Positions 9,476 to 18,193 of a stretch of 20,806 nt of DNA are shown piece by piece. Both the position numbers and the translations under genes were made by a program. The notes beneath the pieces are model-generated. The model saw nothing but the letters and a program-made list of their open reading frames with translations. It had not been told where the DNA came from and ran no database searches. Numbering within the stretch: position 1 is the stretch's first letter; each line of letters begins with the position of its first letter. The DNA comes from Beroe ovata (Eukaryota > Ctenophora > Nuda > Beroida > Beroidae): positions 7,733-28,538 of the forward strand of contig CAMPET010000464.1 in NCBI GenBank assembly GCA_946803715.1, read 5' to 3'.

Positions 9476-12400
9476 ATGGGACCTGGAGACACAAACATTG
9501 ACTGTTCATGCTGCACTGGCTCAAAGTTCAGAAGATACTTGAGGTCTAAGGTGCCCTGTTTACAGTGGATGAAATCATACAACCTTCAATGCCTTCAGGG
9601 TGATCTTATTGCTGGTACATATCTTAGTTTGGCATAAAATATCCTGAAGTTTTTGATTGTAAGATTCAACTACTGGTAACTTCTTATCATTCCCAGGACT
9701 AACTGTTGGAATGATGGTTATTCCACAAGGTCTAGCATATGCACATCTTGCAGAACTCCCCCCAAATTATGGATTGTATGCATCTTTCGTGGGCATTCTT
9801 GTCTACATATTCACAGGCACCTCTAAAGATTTAACGTAAGACTTTTACTGCTTCTGAGGCACTTCTATTATACCTCTACCATACTTCATTGTGATACATG
9901 TGATATTTTCAGAATTGGCCCCACTGCCATTATGTCACAAATTGTTGCTGAAGTAGCCAAGGGAAATACAAAGCTAGCTCTTACATGTAGTTTATTTGCT
10001 GGCTCATTTCAGGTAAAAAAGGCTGCATATAATGCCGTTCATCATTCTTCTGCCCTTGTGATCCTTGTCTGAATCATATTGAGTGTTATTTCAGATATTA
10101 ATGGGTCTGTTTTTCTTGGGTTTTGTAGTGTGGGTAATCAGTACCCCTATTTTGTGTGGGTTCACGACTGCTGCAGCTCTCACAATTGGTTGTGGTCAAC
10201 TCCCTAAACTCTTGGGTATCAAGGGAGTTAGGTAATAATAGAAATACATTGTGCTGTGGCAACCAGTCATCTTTTTATCAGCCTTTTTATTTACCGACCA
10301 TCTTACACCAAGGAGACAGTTTTGGCAGAGTCTCTACGATACATTTTCTAAGATAAAATCTACACGATGGCCTGATGCAGTGCTAGGTCTAGTATGCTTG
10401 ATATTGCTATTTTCTCTCCGATATCTTCAGAAATGGACCGAAAAGAAGAGGAACAGGTAATTCAGTGTTACACCATGCACTACATTCATTACTATTTCAC
10501 CATTCTCTCACTTTTGCCTGAAGATACTGAGTGTATGTTACAGAGTCCATCAAACGTTGAGCAGCAGCCGATTAAAAGCTATCAAAACCGTGTGGTTTGT
10601 TGGTGTGAGCCGTAATATTATAATAGTTATTGGAGCTACACTTACTGCACACTTCATCACTGCTCACGCATCTCCAGGTGACATCGCTGGTGTTTATTGT
10701 TACTTATTGCATGCCAGCAACACCTACTGGGCTATATAACTGTGACAATAACACTACAGAGAGAACCATATTATATTCAGTGAGTTAGTCTACAGCTGCG
10801 AGTATTTGAGAGAGTGAAATCACACGAAACTCACACAGACATACACACGCAAACACATCACCCAAACACATCACGCATACTCAATCAATTAACACTAGAT
10901 TACAGGCTACGGTTATGTTATTTTTCAGAGATCCCTCAAAAAAGAGCTCTTTCCTATGGAAGAGTTTGTGGATGACTGGCATTAGCCGTAATATCATTGT
11001 TGTTATTATAGCTTCAGCTGTTGCGTATGCCATTCATAGCGGTAAATAGTGCGTTACCAGAATCATTCGTTACTTTATTTCGAGCGACAAAATCATGCGT
11101 TATTTTTGTGTGCTAGCTAATCGCTGTTATCGTGCGTCTTTTTGAGTCGTGTGTGTTTTAACCAAGATCATACTGAGCAGAGGGATCGGTAACCCTTTAT
11201 TTGATCAGATCCCGAAATAATTTGATTCAAGTACGATCAGTATTCAAACGAATAGAAGTATGAACGTCCATCAGTGTTATTGTCACAGTTGATCTCCTAA
11301 TCAATGTATCAATGATTTCTATGTTGTAACTACGTATCAATTCCTGTTACTATGACAACACTGCAGGTTCCCACCCATTCACTATGGTGGGTAAAATCAC
11401 TGGCGGATTACCAAAGCCAAGGATCGATCAGTTCAGCGGGATGTTTGATTCATCAGGTTTGTAACCACCTCGCTACTGTGGTACCATGGTTACTACTCTG
11501 TGAACCATGGTGTTACCATGGTAACCAATAACCATAGCTAACACTCTGTGTTACCAGAAAGTGCATGTGACGCGAGTATTCCCGAACACTCAAGGTGGAC
11601 TTGCCAGACTGACAAATCTACAAATATCACTATACAGGAATCCCATTGTCTCAGAATAGGATGCTGCTGGGACGCTACAGGAAATACTACTTGCTACAGC
11701 AAGGGTAAATTACCATTTATAGTAACCCTAGTTGCCATAGCATGATGCTTTATGTTAACATAGTTACCACTTTGTTACACATGTTGTTTATCAGGGTTCG
11801 AAGTATCAGAAATTCTGAGTGGTAGTATCTTGGTAGCAGCTATTGGATACCTTGAACACATTGCTATTGGACAGAGTTTCGCTGTGAAGGGTAGTTACCA
11901 GATAGACAACAGTCAGGTAAGTGCCATAGTTACCATGGTAACATTACCATTTACCATGGTAACGACTGTTCTCGTGGTAAAATTGATATCTACTATAATG
12001 GCAACTACTGGCAACTACTATAGTAGTGTGTACCCCATGTGAATGTTACTATATAAGTGAATTGATGACTATTCTCGTGTATGTACATTAGTTACCCACC
12101 CAATTTGCAAAACAATACTTACACTCGCTGTGTTAGAACAAACACGCTATCACATGAGGCTATTATTACACTCCCCATCCGTACTCTGTATAATAGGGCA
12201 TCAATTCATGAAAACACACATGTATGTGTAACACATGATTGTAACACATGTATGTGTAACACATGATTGTAACACATGATTGTAACACATGATTGTAACA
12301 CATGACTGTAACACATGATTGTAACATCACTCCAATGTAACACTCTCTTCATGTGTACAGGAATTGATAGCACTGGGATTGGGTAACGTTATCGGATCGT

Positions 12401-14049
12401 TCTTCTCCAGTTACCCTGTTACCGGCAGTTTCTCCAGGACAGCACTAAATTACATGACTGGAGTTATGACTCCCCTTGGTGGACTCTTTACCTCCGCAAT
12501 TGTTGTCCTGGGACTCAGGTCAGTTGCTATAGCAACAATTACAAACCATAGCAACGCGCGCGCCTAAATGTTGCTCGCAAATAAACACCACATTCTATTT
12601 CAGTTTGCTATCGGAGTATTTCCAGTTTGTACCCGACGCTTGTCTAGCAGCTATTATTATTGTAGCTGTCTATCCCATGGTGGACTTTGAGAAACCAGTT
12701 TATCTCTGGAAAGTGGCCAAGTTCGTTTTCCACAGCTACATATCTATATGATCACTGATGATTACAAATATGATAATTACACATATGATCACTGATAATT
12801 AAACAAGTTGAGACTCTATTGCAGGAATCTGGGATCCCAGTACTGAACCATGTTCATTTATCTCGCACAATCAATAACATAGGAAACCTATTCAACAGAA
12901 GGGAGTTCCTGGTTTGGCTGGTCTGTTTCGTTCTGATTCTGGCAATGAACATTGAAGTGGGGATATTGGCTGCTATTTGCCTAGAGATTATCATAATCAT
13001 GGTAACTACATCAGTAACCATAGCAACTCGTATCATGGCAACTGTTATAGTAACCATAGCAACCGCAATAACCACCATCATAACAACCCTACACCCGTAT
13101 CAGGGCAGAAACATGTGGCCGACATTCATTGTAACACATCTCAATGATGGTATATATGATGTAAAGATAGATGTGAGTAACTCCCCTTCATTTATCATGG
13201 TATTCTGTCTGTAACCATGGCAAGTAACCATGGTAACGGTTGTGTCTGATAAACTCACTGATTCAGGGAACTCTGTGGTATCTGGGAGCATTTACACTGA
13301 AGGAGAAGTTGAGTGGAATGATAAACGGAGTGTACAAGAAGGATAATCCTGGCAAGCCCGCGGTTAGCTACATTATCATCGACTTCTCAACCGTCACAAG
13401 AGCTGATACGACTGTACTGGATAAGATAAAAGAGGTATCTTGACATTCTGAATATATTCATTGTCTCATGACTCAGCTTGTTTGAAATGATAAAGACAGC
13501 GTTCAATACGGTCTGTAGTGAATTGAAGAAAATTGGAATGTGAAACCGCTAGCATCTCGTGACCCATCTTATTGCACAAACTATCATCACGAGTGTAAAC
13601 ACTGCGTGCAGCCTAACATTGCCTAACATTGTGGAAATCGCAGGTTGTAATACTAGGAGCTAAGAAGGAGGTTCGGGTCATGGGATATGGGTTAAGTGAC
13701 TTCCTTCTTGCTCGAGCTGCTAAACAGGGATTACTACAGTACATGCGCGTGGAGAAGGTATGCTGACACCACTTTTCATATTGACACCACTTTTCACATT
13801 GACACCACCACTCACACTAACATCAATTTTCACATTGACACCACTCTAATACCACACTTTCAGACTCAGAAAGATGCTGCGAGGAGTGTACCATACATCG
13901 GAGATGAGTCAGCTCAGCCAGCGTATCTTCAGTTCGATGATAGCATCATTTCACCACGCCTTGTGGAGGAAGACGTAAACTCAGATTACAAACCTTTACC
14001 TAGCTCCCCTCAGTTGATTAACTCTACTGAAATTTCACCAACAGATTAA
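9476..14049 (+). CDS. SLC26A11: SLC26A11-like anion transporter with inserted trefoil domain
   Basis: SLC26 proteins move sulfate, chloride or bicarbonate; SLC26A11 is the sulfate/chloride branch. Exons: 9476-9614, 9697-9835, 9913-10012, 10095-10231, 10313-10456, 10544-10677 or 10929-11041, 11367-11456, 11558-11704, 11795-11916, 12361-12518, 12604-12720, 12899-13001, 13104-13172, 13267-13434, 13644-13757, 13864-14049. All junctions are GT-AG and the lengths sum to 689 codons. The ATG at 9476 follows an in-frame stop. Signatures: VIPQGLAYAHLAELPPNYGLY (TM1-TM3 start), IGPTAIMS, RWPDAVLGLVC (human RVGDAVLGLVC), SYPVTGSFSRTALN (TM10 anion site with Arg), then TM13-14, and a STAS domain (about 534-626, IIIDFSTVTRADTT). 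The tail AQPAYLQFDDSI echoes human TQPYNIREDSI. The trefoil (residues about 295-344) is absent from human SLC26A11 (606 aa). The TM12-13 junction is the least certain. Confidence 0.93.
10544..10677 (+). other. SLC26 alternative TM7 exon, version 1
   Basis: 134 nt, entering in phase 2 (codon AG|A) and leaving in phase 1 (G|GT). It encodes a hydrophilic lead of about 15 residues, then VWFVGVSRNIIIVIGATL and a loop ending in TAHASPG. It corresponds to human SLC26A11 ATTARNALVVSFAALVAY, i.e. TM7. The second version follows 251 nt downstream with the same phases. Confidence 0.85.
10929..11041 (+). other. SLC26 alternative TM7 exon, version 2
   Basis: 113 nt, preceded by a good acceptor (ttatttttcag) and followed by donor GGTAAAT. 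It enters in phase 2 and leaves in phase 1, exactly like version 1. It encodes LWMTGISRNIIVVIIASA and ends AIHSG, homologous to version 1 across the whole TM segment, including the shared SRNII. The frame is open only in the phase that fits its neighbours. Using both exons together (247 nt) would shift the frame, so they are expected to be mutually exclusive. Confidence 0.82.
11512..11525. repeat. X-box-like 14-bp palindrome (exact copy 1)
   Basis: GTTACCATGGTAAC, a perfect palindrome, in the SLC26 intron just before the trefoil exon. It fits the RFX X-box consensus GTNRCC-N(0-3)-RGYAAC. Degenerate copies lie at about 11480-11490 and 11502-11510. Confidence 0.8.
11558..11704 (+). other. Trefoil (P-type) domain exon within the SLC26 gene
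   Basis: 147 nt, phase 1 at both ends, so it can be skipped or inserted without a frameshift. The 49 codons hold exactly six cysteines in trefoil order: SAC, R-W-T-C, SHC, GCCW and TTCY. The core R-x2-C ... C-x4-C-C-W is the trefoil hallmark; the spacing between the second and third Cys is 14 residues, about five longer than usual. NIT and NTT are N-glycosylation sequons. By homology to the SLC26 fold it lies between TM7 and TM8, on the extracellular side. Trefoil domains are otherwise typical of secreted mucosal peptides, mucins, zona pellucida proteins and some glycosidases. Confidence 0.88.
11929..11942. repeat. X-box-like 14-bp palindrome (exact copy 2)
   Basis: An exact GTTACCATGGTAAC copy 13 nt past the donor of the exon ending at 11916. 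A 13/14 copy follows at 11950-11963. Confidence 0.8.
12228..12320. repeat. 13-bp minisatellite in SLC26 intron
   Basis: About seven copies of gtaacacatgatt with small variants lie in the 444-nt intron 11917-12360, which holds no exon that I can see. Confidence 0.8.
13014..13063. repeat. Pair of X-box-like 14-mers in SLC26 intron
   Basis: gtaaccatagcaac occurs at 13014-13027 and 13050-13063. Both satisfy GTNRCC-N2-RGYAAC. Further gcaac/gtaac half-sites lie around them in the same 102-nt intron. Confidence 0.7.
13764..13846. repeat. 18-bp minisatellite in SLC26 intron
   Basis: About 4.6 copies of tgacaccacttttcacat occupy most of the 106-nt intron 13758-13863. Confidence 0.75.
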
Positions 14050-14387
14050 CAGTAACATGTTTTAGCATAGAGTTAGGAACACTTTTTACTTCTTACTACA
14101 GTGTGATGTCTACTTTGAAGACTTTGATTAGATGTTTGATATACAGTTATAATATATAAGTTTAATCTTCTTTGTTGCTGCGTGACTAAACGAATTCCAG
14201 TTTTTTGTCGAATTATTTTGTTTTTTGGTGTATTTTATTCAAGTGTGACAGATAATTTTGCAGGTACATTATTACAGAAACTTAATTCTACAGTAACATG
14301 TTCCAATGATATTCTTCGTGAGATAAAAATGTGTTATTCGACTCCCAATCAACTTTTTATCAATTTTATCAGATAATTCATCAATGA

Positions 14388-14414
14388 AGACTCTGGCTCG
14401 AATTACCAGAGTCT
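14388..14414. repeat. Inverted repeat, 9-bp stem with 9-nt loop
   Basis: agactctgg and ccagagtct are perfect complements around ctcgaatta. It lies about 340 nt past the SLC26 stop, possibly in its 3' UTR. Confidence 0.6.
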
Positions 14415-14953
14415 ATTGGAAAATACCGCGCGCGCGAAGTCCAAATGCCAATTCAACATTGGACTCGCATGCTGCAAGTCAAAGTAAAATGCTTTCGTGT
14501 TCTACCCTATTACACCTCAATTAGTGCTAATTGGTAGTAAAAAGTGCAGATATGTCATAGGAATACCGATGGTATCAATGCTAACTTTTGAGCATGGTGA
14601 AATGTCGTGGCAAGAATCAATGTTTCAGAGAGAAACAAGTTTGTAAAAATTTATAAATGAAAAATAGTGATGTTAGTGTTACATGTTTATCAAATAATAA
14701 ATTAGGGAGTAAATGCGTTAGATTATTGGCAGAGAAGAGCGAACAACTTTTCTACACAGTATGAAAGCATATGACCAGCAAAAGCCTGAGAACACTGAGA
14801 TCAAGTTCAATCGAGTGTCAATCATTGATCATAGACTATCAGTGTGGGATATCATAGTTTCCCACTCAACTCTTCTATCTGTTTCGTCACTTCGTCACTT
14901 CGTTCCTAACATAAAGAAGTGAGCTAATGATATCTATATAGTAACTTACAGTG

Positions 14954-15143
14954 ATACATGAGTACACCTATACATGAGTACAGTTATACATGAGTACAGT
15001 GATACATGAGTACAGTGATACATGAGTACAGTTATACATGAGTACAGTTATACATGGGTACAGTTATACATGAGTACAGTTATACATGAGTACAGTTATA
15101 CATGTGTACAGTTATACATGAGTACAGTTATACATGGGTACAG
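14954..15143. repeat. 16-bp tandem array, about 12 copies
   Basis: Twelve units of atacatgagtacagtt, differing only at one or two positions (agtac/gggtac/tgtac; gtt/gtg). The near-identity suggests recent expansion. It lies just past the proposed RMDN stop codon. Confidence 0.9.
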
Positions 15144-15153
15144 GAGAAGGACT

Positions 15154-17812
15154 CTAATTAGACAGTAACTTAACAGTTAAACCGTGCTTCAACTGTGGAC
15201 CCGGGTTTAAGAAGCAACAACAGGCAGGATGAAGAACACAATTGTATCCGTAATATTACCTGTGACTTCAGGTCACAGAGCCATTTCTCAGCCTCTTCTT
15301 TCCTTCCCAGAGCAACTAGACACTGAAACATGTTACCCATGGTCATATCATGTATTGTGTGCTAACTACTGAAATAAATATATCAGATTGACTTGAAACT
15401 GGGTAATACGGCCTCTACCGTATTTCGTACGGTTAACGATACCAGAACAACCCAGGGAAGCAAGATAGACACTCAACTCCACCTTTAGTCGATTCAGCGT
15501 CCAAAAATACATGGGAATCAATGATATTTGTGTACCCACCGAACAAAAAATTTTCATCACATTTTTCACACAAACTTTGTAAAATCAAAAACACAATCCT
15601 ATGACACCTGAAATCGGAAAAATGGCCCAATTAATTTTTCCGATGAAGCATTTCAAAACATGTGTTTCTGGCTTAATTTTGGACGTAAAATTCGAATTTG
15701 AAGGAATTTTTGGGCTTATTCATCGGCAAATATGTGATATTTTGTCCAAAACTAGTCGAGGAGCATTCAAAACTCGGACCGCCAAAAATGTCGACCCGAT
15801 GATGATAGAGTGGCAAGAATCGTTATGTCCACTTTACTGTACCACAGAAATGAATGTGTTCGCTCCGCGCGCGAAACAAATTTTCAAGCCTGATTTCAGG
15901 CGTGCTTTACGCGCGCGCAGCACTGTAAATCGGTGACCTACAAGCAAAATTGTGCTTGTTTTAATTTGATGAGTTATAAATTCACACCAGTTTGCTAGGG
16001 AGATGGACGGGGGAAATATCCGGATGTAAGCTTGCTCATATCTCGACGACTGAGAGTTACCTTCACAAGGAAAATTGTGTTCTCCTGCCACTCTTCGTTA
16101 ATTTCATGCGCTCGCTGGAAATACTGCAATGCTTCCTCATATGAAGACTGTGGAACAGAGCCAAAGAGTGTGGCCGCTACTCTCGCTTCCCACCACTTTA
16201 TACTTGCTACCTGGTAACAGTTACCATGATTACCACGCTGGGCAGTAGTTACCATGGTAACTACACTGTGGATTCGAACAATGGCAACAGTTGTCACGAT
16301 AAGCACATTTAAGATATACCTCATAACAGTATCTGCCGAGTAGATGCAGTGCTGTAGAGTTACACGGGTCCAACTGTAGACTCTTTTTCACGTGTTTCTC
16401 GAATTCCCGGCCCTTTGTCAGCTTAGTCTTAGTGTCATCAAACTTACATGTGTCACCCAGTAGTATAGCATACCAGAGATGACACTTTGAATTCCTGTCA
16501 GCTAGTTCAACGCCCTGTTGTCAAGGTAACATCATTGTTACAACATGGTAACAGCATGGTAACAGCATGGTAACAGCATGGTAACGACAAGGAGTAAGAG
16601 TTACCTTCTGGGCGAGCTGAAGCGCTCCCATGAGTAGTCTCTCTGCTTCTGTTTTATTCTTTGTGAAATGTTTGGACTGTTCGTACATCGCTCGTACAAA
16701 ACGCCACATTAGTTGTGGAGTATCCGGTTTCTGTGGTAACAGATTTCCTAGCAACCCGGTATTGTATTGTCATAGCAACCCGGTATTGTATACTCATAGC
16801 AACCCGGTATTGCATACTCATAGCAACCCGGTATTGCATACTCATAGCAACCCGGTTTTGCATACTCATAGCAACCCGGTTTTGCATACTCATAGCAACC
16901 TGGTAACCTATCAACCTTGTGAGGAACACTCACCTCAGAGTTGAGTGATTGTATCCTGGCTAACCCCTCTCTACATCCGTCCTCACTCAGTTTCAACACA
17001 TCGTGTTGCTTATCCAGTGTTGCGCACAGCTCTCTCAGCTCAGTGTCACAGTCGCTATCAGTACACAGTGTAGTTTGGTCTCCCTCCCTCACCAGAGCCC
17101 TGTGTTAACATGGGTGTGTCAATGGGTGTGTGAGGTGTCGAGGTTGTGTCATTTGGTGTTTTTCCGTGTGTGTGTGTCTGGTGTCAACACATGAACTCAC
17201 GTTTGGGAGGGAATACTTTCCAGAGCCAGCTGAAAATCATCGTCACTCTCACTATCCGGGAACTTCACTCTGTGCCCCGAACCTGGGGGAAATGCCATTG
17301 ACACCAGTGTGCGTGTGACGTTTCTCTGACACCAGTGTGTATACGACGTATCACTGACACCAGTGTGTATGACGTATCACTGACACCAGTGTATGACGCA
17401 TCACTGACAGCAATGTGTGACATATCGCTGACACCAGTGTATGACGTATCACTGACACCAGTGTATGACGTATCACTGACACCAGTGTGTGACGTATCAC
17501 TGACACCAGTGTGTGACGTATCAAGACTCACTAGCTCTGCCACTAGCAACAGCCGGGAGGGAGCGGTGAATGTTGTTTTCAATAATCTGTCTCAGGGATG
17601 TTATCTCCTCTTCCAATCTCTTTATATTCTCCTGTACAAAATTATAGGACGTTAGAACACGGGTTATAGGGCCAGGTTCTACAATTCCTTGACTCCACCC
17701 CGTTGTAACTGACCCGTAGTAAGTAGAGGATGACCGCGTTGGTAGAGAATCCGACCACGCCCACCGCAACAACAGAGTATACCACTGTACGGGTCGTGCT
17801 GATAAACCCCAT
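15154..17812 (-). CDS. RMDN3: RMDN2/3-like regulator of microtubule dynamics protein
   Basis: RMDN proteins carry TPR-like helices; RMDN3 (PTPIP51) is a mitochondrial anchor that tethers to ER VAP proteins. Exons: 17714-17812, 17532-17631, 17201-17282, 16934-17099, 16605-16730, 16320-16514, 16061-16210, 15260-15322 and, tentatively, 15154-15192. They join in frame to 339 aa. Residues 8-32 form one hydrophobic segment (VVYSVVAVGVVGFSTNAVIL), then a coiled coil (NIKRLEEEITSLRQIIENNI), the order found in RMDN2 and RMDN3. CHLWYAILLGD matches human CHLWYAVLCGQ, FEKHVKKSLQLDP matches FKEHVDKAIALQP, and LHLLGRYCYE matches HFLLGRWCYQ. WWEARVAATLFGSVPQSSYE and EEALQYFQRAHEINE complete the TPR core. 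The last exon (13 codons) is chosen only on splice signals; the normal C-terminus may differ. It is much shorter than human RMDN3 (470 aa), mostly in the linker. Confidence 0.88.
15323..16060. other. Long RMDN intron with unexplained sequence
   Basis: At 738 nt it is several times longer than any other intron of this gene. It contains two CG-alternating tracts (15866-15873 and 15910-15918) and a small inverted repeat (acaagca / tgcttgt, about 15940-15961). Open stretches exist on both strands but resemble no protein I know. It could hold a decayed mobile element, though no terminal repeats are evident. Confidence 0.4.
16248..16261. repeat. X-box-like 14-bp palindrome (exact copy 3)
   Basis: Exact GTTACCATGGTAAC; the palindrome extends to 16 bp (16247-16262). 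It lies in the RMDN intron 16211-16319, with a partial copy at 16220-16230. Confidence 0.8.
16544..16587. repeat. 11-bp tandem repeat built on the palindrome half-site
   Basis: Four copies of catggtaacag lie in the 90-nt RMDN intron 16515-16604. The unit is one half of the 14-bp palindrome plus a spacer. Confidence 0.85.
16749..16908. repeat. 24-bp minisatellite in RMDN intron
   Basis: Six full units and one partial unit, each starting tagcaacccggtattg and followed by an 8-nt tail (catactca or close variant). It fills most of the intron 16731-16933. Units carry agcaac, an X-box half-site. Confidence 0.9.
17299..17523. repeat. 24-29 bp minisatellite in RMDN intron
   Basis: Nine units of the form tgacaccagtgtgtgacg followed by tatcac, with 24-29 bp spacing; one unit is degenerate. 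It fills the intron 17283-17531. Each unit carries TGACGTAT, which resembles a CRE/bZIP core. Confidence 0.88.
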
Positions 17813-18193
17813 TATCGTTAAATGGGCAATTAGCGGGGACTAATTTGAGGTGTCTTGGAGAGGATTCCTAGTAAAGCATGGTGGGACCTATAATTATTGC
17901 AGATTCCATTAGACATTCAGACAATCACTAGATCAACCAGTCCATAGATCAGTCAATCGATTACCCTATCAATCTGTCGATTAACAATTGAACAACAGCC
18001 AATGGATGAATCATTAATTAAATCTTGAATATCACGAAATTTCAAAATGAACGAATCAAAACTTATGTCACAAATCATACTCAACAGCACATCACAGATC
18101 ACTCGTACTAAACAGAGCGGGCGAAAATACGTCATCGTCAGAGTCCCAAGCCTTTGTTTCTAGGGGGACACGATTATTCCTAATATGGAATAA
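17813..18193. other. Intergenic, UBE2G2 3' end to RMDN 5' end
   Basis: 381 bp with no coding frame I recognise. Both flanking genes are on the minus strand, so this holds the UBE2G2 3' UTR and the RMDN promoter. Around 17918-17985 there are short imperfect repeats of gatca/cgatta type. Confidence 0.5.

Larger units (their letters stand above)
14050..15153. other. Intergenic between convergent SLC26 and RMDN genes
   Basis: About 1.1 kb with no recognisable coding frame. It should hold both 3' UTRs. An AATAAA hexamer on the plus strand at 14696-14701 could serve SLC26, but it is 650 nt past the stop. A 9-bp stem-loop (14388-14414), a CG tract (14427-14436) and a 16-bp tandem array (14954-15143) are the only structures seen. 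Confidence 0.5.

Noticed and set aside
10286-10312. Earlier acceptor for the fifth SLC26 exon (after tttttatcag)
   Set aside because: It breaks the frame with the preceding exon. The acceptor at 10312 keeps the frame and gives the same spacing as human SLC26A11 between LLG and the TM6 region.
10557-10739. Independent small ORF over the TM7 exon
   Set aside because: It is the SLC26 exon read through its donor into the intron.
10678-10928. Both TM7 exons used together as two extra helices
   Set aside because: The combined 247 nt would shift the frame of everything downstream.
12854-13081. Minus-strand hydrophobic ORF (MMVVIAVAMVTITVAM...)
   Set aside because: It is antisense to SLC26 TM13-14 and the palindrome-rich intron; the hydrophobicity is a mirror artefact.
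15601-15936. 111-codon plus-strand ORF
   Set aside because: It resembles no protein I know, lies antisense within an RMDN intron, and its length is compatible with chance.
16749-17523. CRISPR-like regular repeats
   Set aside because: Units are contiguous head-to-tail with no unique spacers, vary like minisatellites and lie inside introns of an animal gene.
16630-17582. Repetitive open reading frames on both strands (e.g. RYCILIAT or GCYEYA repeats; DTSHTGVS repeats)
   Set aside because: They are translations of the intronic minisatellites and conflict with the well-supported RMDN exon structure.
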